The notes beneath the pieces were generated by a model that was given only the letters and a program-made list of their open reading frames with translations, ran no database searches and was not told where the DNA came from. A stretch of DNA of 64,000 bases from assembly GCF_001591145.1 (NCBI RefSeq), contig NZ_BCUF01000001.1, positions 124,001 to 188,000 on the forward strand, given 5' to 3'. Position numbers and translations under genes: made by a program. Of this stretch, positions 10,424 through 19,779 are shown piece after piece. The DNA is from Vibrio harveyi NBRC 15634 = ATCC 14126 = KCTC 12724. GTDB taxonomy: Bacteria; Pseudomonadota; Gammaproteobacteria; Enterobacterales; Vibrionaceae. Each line of letters opens with the position of its first letter. Within the stretch, counting starts at the first letter, position 1.

Positions 10424-11029
10424 CTACTTGGTTAGCAATAGGTTTTCACCTTTTTTACGGCGGATCGGCTGTCTGCGTAAAATCATGATGAACAGCATGC
10501 CACATGCAAAGCTCATCAGTACCATCATGTACATGTAACGATCACTTTTACGGTAGTGATGATCAGAGATTGCCGTTACACGACCGGTTTCAAAAGTCAC
10601 TCGTACAAAGCCAATCACTGCACCATCTGCCAGTACCGGTTCAACGAGCTGCTGACGTCCAATCGATGCTGTCGCAAGTGGCGTATCTAATCCAAGTACC
10701 TCTCGTACAGACAGCGCTTCTTTGCTGGATGCAAGACGCACACCTTGCGCGTCATAGATGGTCGCATCGAATACCAGACGGTCTTGTGCTAACTGATTCG
10801 TCAGTTTAAGCAGACGTTCTTGGTCTTTATTTATGATCATTTCACTGGCAGATAACGACGCCTGTGAAATCAAAACTTTGGTCAGGGTTTCAAGCTGCTG
10901 CGCTTGTATCTTCTCATTACCCTTACTGATGACGACACTGTTTTTGATGGTGACAAATAGCATCACACACAGCAGTATCAGCGCCAGAATTCGTAGGGCA
11001 TTCCTTACTGAGAATAAGGATTCACTCAT
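10424..11029 (-). CDS. ytjB: YtjB/Smp-type membrane protein
   Basis: A 201-residue inner-membrane protein with one hydrophobic segment near residues 13-32, a periplasmic domain, a second membrane segment near residues 168-185, and a basic tail (RRQPIRRKKGE). It matches the YtjB/Smp/AhpA family found divergent from serB in enterics and vibrios; its role is not established. I start at ATG 11029 (MSESLFSVRN). The frame is open 31 codons further, but that would overlap the serB start on the other strand. Confidence 0.8.
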   Translation of the reverse strand: MSESLFSVRNALRILALILLCVMLFVTIKNSVVISKGNEKIQAQQLETLTKVLISQASLSASEMIINKDQERLLKLTNQLAQDRLVFDATIYDAQGVRLASSKEALSVREVLGLDTPLATASIGRQQLVEPVLADGAVIGFVRVTFETGRVTAISDHHYRKSDRYMYMMVLMSFACGMLFIMILRRQPIRRKKGENLLLTK

Positions 11030-11120
11030 GCTCTTTACTCGTCCATTCAAAACAAAACAAAGACTTGCCTTTTTAGCTTGTTGAGGTAACGTTTTAGCAA
11101 AGTCACAAGGGATTATATAC

Positions 11121-12101
11121 ATGGACGCGTCAAAAAGCTTGCCTATCAGAAGGCATACGACTCTTTTAAAACGACTACCCGAAACTCGCTTTGCTACTCA
11201 GCTCGATAAAGCCAAGGCTAACTGGATTGTATTTGGTGAGCACCTTGAGCCTCGCAATTTTGAAGACATCGATTTTTTTACCGGCTTCTACAACCCAATT
11301 TTAGATACTTGGAAGGTAGGTCAGTATGAAGTGGCATTGATGGCGGGTAACCTTACGCCAGAGCATGAAACCATTCTGAAAAGCTTAAATCTGGATTACG
11401 CTTCTTTAAATGAAGTACCGGATCTTTCTGCGCCGGGTTTGGTTGTGTTTGATATGGATTCAACTGCGATTCAAATCGAGTGTATCGACGAGATTGCTAA
11501 ACTTGCCGGTGTAGGCGAAGAAGTCGCCGAAGTCACCGAACGAGCCATGCAAGGTGAGCTGGACTTTGAACAAAGTTTACGTCAGCGCGTTGGTAAGCTG
11601 AAAGGGGCTGATGAAGCCATTCTTGAGCAGGTACGAAGCCAACTGCCATTCATGCCAGACTTCGAAGCGTTGATTACAACCTTCAATGCATTGGGTTGGA
11701 AGACTGCGATTGCCTCTGGTGGATTCACGTACTTCTCCGACTTTATTAAAGACAAAGTGGGATTGGATTTTGCGCAATCCAACCAACTAGAAATTGTTGA
11801 TGGCAAATTGACGGGTGAAGTGCTTGGCGATGTTGTATCTGCCCAAACCAAAGCTGACATTTTGGTAGAGCTTGCAGAAGAGTACGAGATTGAGCAACAC
11901 AATACCGTCGCAGTCGGTGACGGTGCAAATGATCTGGTGATGATGTCTGCTGCAGGGCTGGGTGTGGCTTATCACGCTAAACCTAAAGTTGAAGAGCAAG
12001 CGCAAACTGCCGTTCGATTCGTAGGTCTAGGTGGTGTGCTGTGTATTCTTTCTGGTGCTTTAGTTAAGCAGCAGAAAATCAGTTGGAAAGCGAAACCATA
12101 A
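11121..12101 (+). CDS. serB: Phosphoserine phosphatase
   Basis: Final step of serine synthesis: O-phosphoserine to serine. The HAD-family nucleophile motif DMDST is at residues 111-115 (Asp111 nucleophile, Asp113 acid/base). Motif II appears as SGGFTYF, and the C-terminal metal site as VGDGANDLVM. The length of 326 residues, with an N-terminal region of about 100 residues before the HAD core, is typical of proteobacterial SerB. It is transcribed away from ytjB, with a 91-base shared promoter region. Confidence 0.96.
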   Translation: MDASKSLPIRRHTTLLKRLPETRFATQLDKAKANWIVFGEHLEPRNFEDIDFFTGFYNPILDTWKVGQYEVALMAGNLTPEHETILKSLNLDYASLNEVPDLSAPGLVVFDMDSTAIQIECIDEIAKLAGVGEEVAEVTERAMQGELDFEQSLRQRVGKLKGADEAILEQVRSQLPFMPDFEALITTFNALGWKTAIASGGFTYFSDFIKDKVGLDFAQSNQLEIVDGKLTGEVLGDVVSAQTKADILVELAEEYEIEQHNTVAVGDGANDLVMMSAAGLGVAYHAKPKVEEQAQTAVRFVGLGGVLCILSGALVKQQKISWKAKP

Positions 12102-12130
12102 TCTGGGTTTTCACGACGAAACACGATAGA

Positions 12131-12160
12131 AAAACACCGCCAGTTTGGCGGTGTTTTGTT
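12131..12160. terminator. Bidirectional terminator between serB and the PilZ gene
   Basis: AAAACACCGCCA and TGGCGGTGTTTT are perfect 12-base arms around a three-base loop. The A and T tracts let it work on both strands; it abuts the stop codon of the minus-strand PilZ gene. Confidence 0.9.
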
Positions 12161-14507
12161 ATTCAGTCAGTTCTAATCGCACGATCACTTCTTCAGTAAT
12201 GTCTTCAAATTCGCTGTAGCCAACTAGTGCGGTCAGCTCTTTTTCTAGTTTACTGGCTTGATGAACCCCAAATTGGGTTAAATCACTCAAATCTTGGCGC
12301 AGCAAAGAAGTCATCGGATCAAAGATTGGCGCGGTAGAAATACGGGTTGCGTAAAACTCACCCATCATGCGGGCTTTCTTTATGAACTGAATACGTTCTT
12401 TGACACTGGTAAAATCTTGTTGCAGCTTCGACTCTAGCCCAGTGATTTTGCTACCAACTTTCGCCACGCTGATGTAAACATCTTGATGTCTCGCCTGAGC
12501 GCCATCAATACGTTTAATTGGTTCGGCGATCAGAGTGCTAGATCGTCCCTTAAATAATGGTTCGAGAGAGAACTGCTGATTGTGACCAAGGCGTGCATAT
12601 AACTCGATGTGCTTCGCTAATGGGAAGTTGACACCAATAACGGGAGTTTTCACCGAAGAGGCTGCGCTTTTACTAATAAAGATTGGCGTACTCAAAATAC
12701 GTGAGAGTAGGACACTGTGCAGCCTTTCCAACAATGCGTTACTTGGCAGCATCTCTTTTTGTGGGATGAGTTTGTCTTGGTTGTGCTCGATAATGCTATT
12801 GAAGAAAGCAATAACACGCATGGTTTTGCTGTCTTCATCTATGACCAGTTGCACGCTACGACCATCGGGACTCACCCGAATAATCCGATAAGGGACTTCT
12901 GAAAGAGGCAATTTCTTATCGTATAACTGTAGCTCTCGGAAGTTGATGCGTACTTCTTGCCCTGAACGTAATTCCGTCGGCTCATCCAAGCGTAAGCCCA
13001 AGCCTCGCTTAGAGATATCCATGGTAAAGCCTGCAGCTTTCGCACTTCCGGTATTAAGCACTAAAGGGGTTTTGAAGCGATAACGGGGCTCTTTTCGACG
13101 AGATTGAGCGTCAAAGTAAATACCTTTTGGATTGCCGATGATCTTACGTGGATGGCGAAAAGCATTAAGTGTATTCGCGGGCACGCGAGGTTTTTCAGTA
13201 AGCAAATAATCCTGTCCAGACTTCTCATCGGCAATTTCTTGCAAAATGCCTACGTGGGTCAGTTTTTGCGAACTTTCGGCTAACTCAGAAGAAAACGCAG
13301 CAAGGTCTTCTTTTTCTTGTTGAGACAGTTCAAAAATCGAAATGCGGAAAGCACGCCAACTGGCGCGTTTGGCTCCCAGGTGCCAGAATAATTGACGCTG
13401 CTCTCTGGTCGCTTCTGGGCGCAGCATTGAATAGAAGTACGTTTTGTTGTCATGCTCATGAGTAAAGGAATAGAGCACGTTGGTAGCCCCTTTGACCCCT
13501 GGCGCAATTAACGAAGCCATCCTTTTCGGATTGAACAACGAACCAAATACTTGCTGGTTACGCTCATCATGCCAGTATTGCCACATCTTTTGGTTATTTG
13601 GTGTCAGCATTGCGAGCTTGAGTTCGCTGCCTTCAAAAAACAGAGGGAGGTTGCTGGTGTGCTTCAGGGCTATATGTTCGTAACCACGCGTGCGAGCGCG
13701 AATGATTTTATCTTGGTTATCATGACGAGCACGTTTTGCAGCGCTGTTGAGAGCTTCATCAATCAAGCGAGCAACGACATTGGTCTCGGTCAAGCGAATG
13801 GTTCTTAGATAACGAACAGCATCGTTCTCGTAGCAATCATCCACTGCGAGCACACGATAAGTGATTGGCTTTTCAACGCCGGCAACCTGAGATTTGCTGG
13901 CAAACTCGGTAAAGGTAACTTGAATGACTTCGCCCAAGCTGTATTTGAATGCACTTGGGACTTTGAATTTTGCTCCAGAGCTAGAAAGGTCAATACTCAG
14001 ACCGTGGATCACTTGACTTTTTGAGCGAATGATTTCTACCTGAGACTGTACTTTTAAGCGCTTTTCTTGGCGCTTTAAGTCGTAACCAAGATGAACCGGT
14101 TCGGCAAGGAATGGACTTTTAGGGTCGGTCAGCGATTGTTCTTCATTCTTACCGTTGTTTTTACTCATTACACGAAAGTTGTTACGTGTATTGACCAAGG
14201 CTTCCCACATGCCTTCAGTGTAAGCACCGAATTTTTTTAAGTTTTTGTGGTAAGCGTTGAAAGCGACGTCATCCAACCAATGAGGGATGCCATCTAATAA
14301 GTATTCACGACATTCACCTTTCACTCGACCTCGCAAATCAATGCTTTTCTTGCAAGGTGCCATGACACGGTTGAGTTCCATCTTTACAAGAATTTTGGCC
14401 GATGGCGGTTCCCCCTCGGTCAATTGACCAAGGACGAAGTCAAAGTCATCAGAGCCATAAACTGGGATGAGTCGTTCTGCGAGCGAGAGAATTTCAGATT
14501 GCTGCAT
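12159..14507 (-). CDS. plzC: Large protein with two PilZ domains (PlzC-like)
   Basis: A 782-residue predicted c-di-GMP effector. Two PilZ motif sets are visible: RQEKR (146-150) with DLSSSG (173-178), and RRKEPR (470-475) with DISKRG (497-502). Both fit the RxxxR plus (D/N)xSxxG pattern. The rest has no recognised catalytic domain and no membrane segment. The position between serB and radA matches V. cholerae VC2344, which I recall as PlzC. A paralogous output role in motility, biofilm or virulence is inference. Both motifs look competent for ligand binding. Confidence 0.85.
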   Translation of the reverse strand: MQQSEILSLAERLIPVYGSDDFDFVLGQLTEGEPPSAKILVKMELNRVMAPCKKSIDLRGRVKGECREYLLDGIPHWLDDVAFNAYHKNLKKFGAYTEGMWEALVNTRNNFRVMSKNNGKNEEQSLTDPKSPFLAEPVHLGYDLKRQEKRLKVQSQVEIIRSKSQVIHGLSIDLSSSGAKFKVPSAFKYSLGEVIQVTFTEFASKSQVAGVEKPITYRVLAVDDCYENDAVRYLRTIRLTETNVVARLIDEALNSAAKRARHDNQDKIIRARTRGYEHIALKHTSNLPLFFEGSELKLAMLTPNNQKMWQYWHDERNQQVFGSLFNPKRMASLIAPGVKGATNVLYSFTHEHDNKTYFYSMLRPEATREQRQLFWHLGAKRASWRAFRISIFELSQQEKEDLAAFSSELAESSQKLTHVGILQEIADEKSGQDYLLTEKPRVPANTLNAFRHPRKIIGNPKGIYFDAQSRRKEPRYRFKTPLVLNTGSAKAAGFTMDISKRGLGLRLDEPTELRSGQEVRINFRELQLYDKKLPLSEVPYRIIRVSPDGRSVQLVIDEDSKTMRVIAFFNSIIEHNQDKLIPQKEMLPSNALLERLHSVLLSRILSTPIFISKSAASSVKTPVIGVNFPLAKHIELYARLGHNQQFSLEPLFKGRSSTLIAEPIKRIDGAQARHQDVYISVAKVGSKITGLESKLQQDFTSVKERIQFIKKARMMGEFYATRISTAPIFDPMTSLLRQDLSDLTQFGVHQASKLEKELTALVGYSEFEDITEEVIVRLELTE

Positions 14508-14658
14508 TATTTCTGTTAAAGTATGTCGTTATTCGAATTATATCGGCTAAGCAAAGCAAAACTTGAGTATATCAAGAGTTCATGTCCAATAAGGTCAGAC
14601 ATGGCAGTGCTTGGTCACATTTGTTGAAAAAACCGAGTGTTGAAAAGATCGAGGCATC

Positions 14659-16038
14659 ATGGCGAAAGCAAAACGAGCGTATGTTTGTAATGATTGTGGC
14701 GCAGATTTCCCACGTTGGCAGGGGCAGTGTAATGCGTGTGGTGCATGGAACACGATTACTGAAGTTCGTATTGCTGCATCGCCAACGGTAGCGCGCAATG
14801 AACGCTTATCTGGTTATGCAGGCTCAGCGACGGAATCAAAAGTTCAGACGCTTTCCGAGATTGATCTGCAAGAAGTGCCGCGTTTCACCAGCGGGTTTAA
14901 AGAACTCGATCGTGTACTTGGCGGTGGTGTGGTTCCTGGTGCGGCGATTTTGATTGGTGGTAACCCAGGGGCAGGTAAGTCAACGTTACTTCTACAAACC
15001 ATGTGTTTGTTGTCGGCGCAAATGCCTACGCTGTACGTAACGGGTGAGGAATCACTTCAGCAAGTTGCGATGCGTGCTTCCCGTCTTGGTTTGCCAAAAG
15101 AGCATTTAAAGATGCTGTCAGAAACGAATGTCGATAAGATCTGTCAAATTGCAGAGAAAGAGCAACCACGCATTATGGTTATCGACTCGATACAGGTTAT
15201 GCACGTTTCTGATGTTCAATCCTCACCGGGGAGTGTCGCTCAAGTACGTGAATCGGCAACCGCCTTGACGCGTTACGCAAAGCAAAACAATGTTGCTGTC
15301 TTTATTGTTGGTCACGTAACAAAAGATGGTACCCTTGCGGGACCTAAAGTACTTGAGCACATTATTGACTGCTCCGTGTTGCTAGATGGTGGGACTGATA
15401 GCCGTTTCCGTACGCTTCGTAGTCACAAAAACCGTTTTGGTGCAGTGAACGAGCTCGGTGTTTTTGCCATGACAGGGCAAGGGTTAAAAGAAGTGAACAA
15501 CCCATCGGCGATCTTCCTTTCTCGTGGTGAAGAGGAGACGTCGGGTTCCTCCGTGATGGTTGTTTGGGAAGGTACGCGCCCTCTACTAGTAGAGATTCAA
15601 GCGCTAGTAGACTATTCACAACTGGCAAACCCACGTCGTGTCGCGGTTGGCTTAGAACAAAACCGTCTCTCTTTATTACTAGCGGTACTGCATAAGCATG
15701 GTGGTCTACAAATGGCAGACCAAGATGTATTTGTGAATGTCGTTGGTGGCGTCAAAGTCACAGAGACCAGTGCTGACCTTGCGTTAGTTATGGCGCTTTT
15801 ATCGAGTTTCCGCGACCGTCCACTACCAAAAGATGTGGTGGTGTTTGGGGAAGTGGGCTTGGCGGGTGAGATTCGACCTGTGCCAAGTGGGCAAGAGCGT
15901 TTGAATGAAGCGTTTAAGCACGGCTTTAAGAAAGCAATCGTTCCTGCAGCGAATATGCCCAAGGGCGGTATTCCTGGTATGCAAATCCACGGCGTGAAAA
16001 AACTATCGGAAGCTATCGAAGCATTTGATGAGTTGTAA
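14659..16038 (+). CDS. radA: DNA repair protein RadA
   Basis: RecA-like branch-migration helicase acting in recombination intermediates. It has a four-cysteine zinc finger (Cys10, 13, 24, 27), Walker A GNPGAGKST (101-109), the diagnostic KNRFG motif (258-262) and a Lon-protease-like C-terminal domain. The length of 459 residues is standard. The start follows GATCGAGGCATC. It is divergent from the PilZ gene and 217 bases upstream of fusA2. Confidence 0.97.
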   Translation: MAKAKRAYVCNDCGADFPRWQGQCNACGAWNTITEVRIAASPTVARNERLSGYAGSATESKVQTLSEIDLQEVPRFTSGFKELDRVLGGGVVPGAAILIGGNPGAGKSTLLLQTMCLLSAQMPTLYVTGEESLQQVAMRASRLGLPKEHLKMLSETNVDKICQIAEKEQPRIMVIDSIQVMHVSDVQSSPGSVAQVRESATALTRYAKQNNVAVFIVGHVTKDGTLAGPKVLEHIIDCSVLLDGGTDSRFRTLRSHKNRFGAVNELGVFAMTGQGLKEVNNPSAIFLSRGEEETSGSSVMVVWEGTRPLLVEIQALVDYSQLANPRRVAVGLEQNRLSLLLAVLHKHGGLQMADQDVFVNVVGGVKVTETSADLALVMALLSSFRDRPLPKDVVVFGEVGLAGEIRPVPSGQERLNEAFKHGFKKAIVPAANMPKGGIPGMQIHGVKKLSEAIEAFDEL

Positions 16039-16209
16039 ACGCTATCTTGTGCCCCAATTCTAGGGGTAACAATAATGTTGAATCTGTCCTCATTATTGTC
16101 GAATTAAGCACACATATTGCGAAGTTTGACTATTATTTGAGGACGGAAAATCGACGTTAAAATTTTTTTTCTTCCATCCGCACGCAAGGGTATCAGTATT
16201 GACAGAATG

Positions 16210-16218
16210 TGATATACT
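16210..16218 (+). promoter_or_regulatory. Extended -10 promoter of fusA2
   Basis: TGATATACT is an extended -10 element (TG-N-TATACT), followed by the GC-rich stretch CTGCGCGC before the likely start of transcription. GC-rich discriminators are typical of promoters under stringent control. It lies about 38 bases before the fusA2 start codon. No clear -35 box is visible. Confidence 0.55.
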
Positions 16219-16255
16219 CTGCGCGCACTTTATACCTTATTAACAGAGTAAGACA

Positions 16256-18346
16256 ATGACTGATTTATCAAAATACAGAAACATTGGTATTTTTGCTCAC
16301 GTAGACGCGGGTAAAACTACCTCTACAGAGCGTATCCTAAAGCTAACTGGTAAGATCCATAAGATCGGTGACACTCACGACGGTTCAACTACTACTGACT
16401 TCATGGAGCAGGAAGCTGAGCGTGGTATCACAATCCAGTCTGCAGCAACAACTTGTTTCTGGAACGATCACCGTCTAAACATCATCGATACTCCTGGACA
16501 CGTTGACTTCACTATCGAAGTTTACCGTTCTCTAAAAGTACTTGACGGTGGTATCGGTGTATTCTGTGGTTCTGGTGGTGTTGAGCCTCAGTCAGAAACT
16601 AACTGGCGTTACGCTGACGAATCACACGTATCTCGTCTGATCTTCGTTAACAAACTAGACCGTATGGGCGCAGACTTCTACAAAGTTGTTGACCAAGTAC
16701 AAAACGTTCTAGGTGCTACTCCACTAGTAATGACTCTACCTATCGGTATCGAAGAAGATTTCGTAGGTGTTGTTGACGTACTAAGCCAACAAGCTTACGT
16801 ATGGGACGAGTCTGGCCAGCCAGAGAACTACGAAGTTCAAGACATCCCTGCTGATCTAGTTGAGAAAGCGGCTGAATACCGTGAAATGCTAATCGAAACT
16901 GCTCTAGAGCAAGACGAAGATCTAATGATGGCTTACCTAGAAGAAGGCGAAGAGCCATCTCTAGAAGACATCAAACGTTGTATCCGTAAAGGTACACGTG
17001 ACCTAGCATTCTTCCCAACTTACTGTGGTTCAGCGTACAAGAACAAAGGTATCCAACTTATTCTTGACGCGGTAGTAGATTACCTACCATCACCAACAGA
17101 AGTTGATCCACAGCCTCTAACAGATTCAGAAACTGGTGAGCCAACTGGCGAAGTAGCAAAAGTATCTGCAGACGAGCCACTAAAAGCGCTTGCGTTCAAG
17201 ATCATGGACGACCGCTTCGGTGCTCTAACGTTTATCCGCGTTTACTCAGGCCGCATGAAGAAGGGTGACACAATCCTTAACTCTGCAACTGGTAAAACTG
17301 AGCGTATCGGCCGTATGGTTGAGATGCACGCAGACGAGCGTAACGAAATCGATTCAGCTCAAGCTGGTGACATCATCGCTGTAGTTGGTATGAAGAACGT
17401 TCAAACTGGTCACACTCTATGTGATCCTAAGCACGAATGTACTCTAGAACCAATGATCTTCCCAGATCCAGTAATCTCTATCGCAGTTAAGCCTAAAGAT
17501 AAAGGCGGCAGCGAGAAGATGGGTATCGCGATCGGTAAGATGGTTGCAGAAGATCCATCATTCCAAGTAGAGACTGATGAAGAATCTGGCGAAACTATCC
17601 TACGTGGTATGGGTGAACTTCACCTAGATATCAAAGTAGATATCCTAAAACGTACTTACGGCGTTGAGCTAGAAGTAGGTGCTCCTCAAGTTGCTTACCG
17701 TGAAACAATCACTCAAGCAATCGAAGACAGCTACACGCACAAGAAGCAGTCTGGTGGTTCTGGTCAGTTCGGTAAGATCGACTACCGTATCAAACCAGGC
17801 GAAACTGGTTCAGGCTTCACGTTCAAATCAACAGTTGTTGGTGGTAACGTACCTAAAGAATTCTGGCCTGCAGTAGAGAAAGGCTTCGCTAGCATGATGG
17901 AACACGGTGTTCTAGCTGGCTTCCCAACTCTAGACGTAGAAGTTGAACTATTCGACGGTGGCTTCCACGCAGTTGACTCTTCAGCTATCGCTTACGAAAT
18001 CGCTGCTAAAGGCGCATTCCGTCAGTCTATGCCTAAAGCTGGCGCGCAACTTCTTGAGCCAATCATGAAAGTTGACGTGTTCACTCCAGAAGATCACGTT
18101 GGTGACGTAATCGGTGACCTTAACCGTCGTCGTGGTATGATCAAAGACCAACAAGCTGGTACTACTGGCGTACGTATCAAGGGTGATGTACCTCTATCAG
18201 AAATGTTCGGTTACATCGGTACTCTACGTACTATGACTTCTGGCCGTGGTCAGTTCTCTATGGAGTTCTCACACTACTCGCCATGTCCAAACAACGTTGC
18301 TGAGCAAGTAATTGCTGACGTTAAAGAGCGTAACGCTAAGAAGTAA
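16256..18346 (+). CDS. fusA2: Elongation factor G, second copy
   Basis: Translational GTPase of the EF-G family, acting in translocation and/or ribosome recycling. G1 is AHVDAGKTT (14-22), G3 DTPGHVDF, and G4 NKLDRMGAD; all five EF-G domains fit in 696 residues. The neighbours are radA and a LysR gene, not rpsL-rpsG-tuf, so this is the extra paralogue found at this position in vibrios (VC2342 in V. cholerae, as I recall). Codon bias is very strong, as in ribosomal genes. The start is preceded by AACAGAGTAAGACA. Division of labour with FusA1 is known for some two-copy species, but not shown here. Confidence 0.93.
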   Translation: MTDLSKYRNIGIFAHVDAGKTTSTERILKLTGKIHKIGDTHDGSTTTDFMEQEAERGITIQSAATTCFWNDHRLNIIDTPGHVDFTIEVYRSLKVLDGGIGVFCGSGGVEPQSETNWRYADESHVSRLIFVNKLDRMGADFYKVVDQVQNVLGATPLVMTLPIGIEEDFVGVVDVLSQQAYVWDESGQPENYEVQDIPADLVEKAAEYREMLIETALEQDEDLMMAYLEEGEEPSLEDIKRCIRKGTRDLAFFPTYCGSAYKNKGIQLILDAVVDYLPSPTEVDPQPLTDSETGEPTGEVAKVSADEPLKALAFKIMDDRFGALTFIRVYSGRMKKGDTILNSATGKTERIGRMVEMHADERNEIDSAQAGDIIAVVGMKNVQTGHTLCDPKHECTLEPMIFPDPVISIAVKPKDKGGSEKMGIAIGKMVAEDPSFQVETDEESGETILRGMGELHLDIKVDILKRTYGVELEVGAPQVAYRETITQAIEDSYTHKKQSGGSGQFGKIDYRIKPGETGSGFTFKSTVVGGNVPKEFWPAVEKGFASMMEHGVLAGFPTLDVEVELFDGGFHAVDSSAIAYEIAAKGAFRQSMPKAGAQLLEPIMKVDVFTPEDHVGDVIGDLNRRRGMIKDQQAGTTGVRIKGDVPLSEMFGYIGTLRTMTSGRGQFSMEFSHYSPCPNNVAEQVIADVKERNAKK

Positions 18347-18373
18347 TTCTTAAGTTAACTCTGTAAGACATCA

Positions 18374-18402
18374 AAGCCCCGCCTAGTGCGGGGCTTTTTA
18401 CT
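18374..18402 (+). terminator. Terminator of fusA2
   Basis: AAAGCCCCGC and GCGGGGCTTTTT form a stem with a five-base loop and a T run. Confidence 0.92.
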
Positions 18403-18466
18403 ATCTAGCATCTGTTTACTTGTCTATCTGAACGGAGCTGGTGTTTTCCAAAATTTATTGCTTACT

Positions 18467-19396
18467 TCATTCTTCTTTTAATTGAATCGTTTCAAAGTCT
18501 CGAACGGTACTGCGTTCAAACTCAGCAATCTCTTCTTTTATCCATTGACTAAATAACTGTGTTTTTTGACGCTTCAAATATCCTGTCGGCGCGCAAAGGT
18601 AATAGGCATACTTAGGCTGAATGCCTATGTCACCGATTCTTACCAGTTTCCCTTCTTGGATGTATCGATAAGCCAAGCTGTGCTTGACCAACGCTACGCC
18701 TTGCAACGAAAGAGCACCTTCTAAAACCAAATGCGAGCCACTGTACTTGAGCGTTGGTTTTGCCGCTTTATGACCTAATGTGTTGAGCCACATATTCCAG
18801 TCTAAGTCCGGCCATAAATCTTCGATCAACTCTGCTTTATTTAAATCTTGGACGCTGCAGATACCATGCTCTTTTTGGTAGATGGGATGACAGGCAGGGT
18901 AGAAGACTTCATCCATCAGCCATTGTGATTCGAGATTCGGGTAGTCTCCATGACCATAACGGACACAGAGATCTATCTGGCTATCTTGAAATGAAACCAG
19001 TTCATTTGTTGGCTCCATGAGTAGCGAGATATCTGGATGTCGTTGTCGAAATGCAGCAATCCTTGGTACTAACCAATGATGAGCAAAAGAAGGCAGTGTT
19101 GAGATGGAGAGATGATTTGGGTTGGGATCTTGGTTAATTAATCGCACACCCTGTTGGAGGTGATTGAAACCTCGTTCGGCTTGGGCAAACAGCAAGTCGC
19201 CTTCTGCGGTGAGCAGTATCTTTCGATGTTGGCGCACAAACAAGTCGGTACCCAGAAATTCTTCCAATTGACGTATCTGTTGGCTAATCGCTGCTGGTGT
19301 GACAAATAAGTATTTGGCAGCCGCTTTAAAACTGCCTTCCTTTGCCGCGATGTAGAAATAATACAGCCCTTGTAGCGGAGGCATGCGTTCTTTCAC
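18467..19396 (-). CDS. LysR-family regulator, GcvA-like
   Basis: A 309-residue LysR-type regulator. The N-terminal winged helix-turn-helix covers about residues 6-65 (AAKYLFVTPAAISQQIRQLE), followed by a periplasmic-binding-like effector domain. The N-terminal PPLQGLYYFYIAAKEGSFK pattern resembles the GcvA/AmpR branch. An alternative start at Met5 is possible. It is divergent from the small DUF1127 gene, which it may control. Its ligand is unknown. Confidence 0.88.
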   Translation of the reverse strand: MKERMPPLQGLYYFYIAAKEGSFKAAAKYLFVTPAAISQQIRQLEEFLGTDLFVRQHRKILLTAEGDLLFAQAERGFNHLQQGVRLINQDPNPNHLSISTLPSFAHHWLVPRIAAFRQRHPDISLLMEPTNELVSFQDSQIDLCVRYGHGDYPNLESQWLMDEVFYPACHPIYQKEHGICSVQDLNKAELIEDLWPDLDWNMWLNTLGHKAAKPTLKYSGSHLVLEGALSLQGVALVKHSLAYRYIQEGKLVRIGDIGIQPKYAYYLCAPTGYLKRQKTQLFSQWIKEEIAEFERSTVRDFETIQLKEE

Positions 19397-19495
19397 ATTA
19401 GTTTTCCTTAACTCAATGTCAGATTCTATCGTTTGAGAATAACAGGGTAGTCACTGATTATTAAGTGGTCAATGTGAATGAATCAAGGAGGGTAT

Positions 19496-19705
19496 ATGAA
19501 CAATGCAACGCAAACCTGTGGTCACTTAGCATCGAAGCCACGCAAGAGCTTAGTTCAGTATATCTTTTCTAAATTAGCCGTATGGAGAAAAAACTACCGT
19601 ACACGCCGTCATTTGTCTGAGTTACCTCACCACCTTTTGGATGATATCGGCTACAACGAAACTGAAGTCCAAAAGGAAATTCAGAAACCATTTTGGCGTG
19701 ATTGA
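19496..19705 (+). CDS. Small DUF1127-family protein
   Basis: A 69-residue protein whose C-terminal half (WRKNYRTRRHLSELP, then DDIGYNETEVQKEI) matches the DUF1127/YjiS arginine-rich motif. Family members elsewhere affect RNA turnover or phosphate and carbon adaptation; the role here is unknown. I start at ATG 19496 because AAGGAGGG sits immediately upstream; an ATG six codons earlier lies before that ribosome site. It is divergent from the GcvA-like regulator. Confidence 0.85.
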   Translation: MNNATQTCGHLASKPRKSLVQYIFSKLAVWRKNYRTRRHLSELPHHLLDDIGYNETEVQKEIQKPFWRD

Positions 19706-19721
19706 TCATCGTCGAAAATGA

Positions 19722-19750
19722 AAAACGCTCCCTTTATGGGAGCGTTTGAA
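19722..19750. terminator. Terminator between the DUF1127 gene and the acyl-CoA ligase
   Basis: AAACGCTCCC and GGGAGCGTTT form perfect arms around a five-base loop; A and T tracts flank it, so it may work for both convergent genes. Confidence 0.8.
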
Positions 19751-19779
19751 TTGTTGGTTCTCGGAGTGTGAGTAAGAGA

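Noticed and set aside
10504..11084. Two open frames on the plus strand opposite ytjB
   Set aside because: They are antisense to a conserved gene and have no family features.
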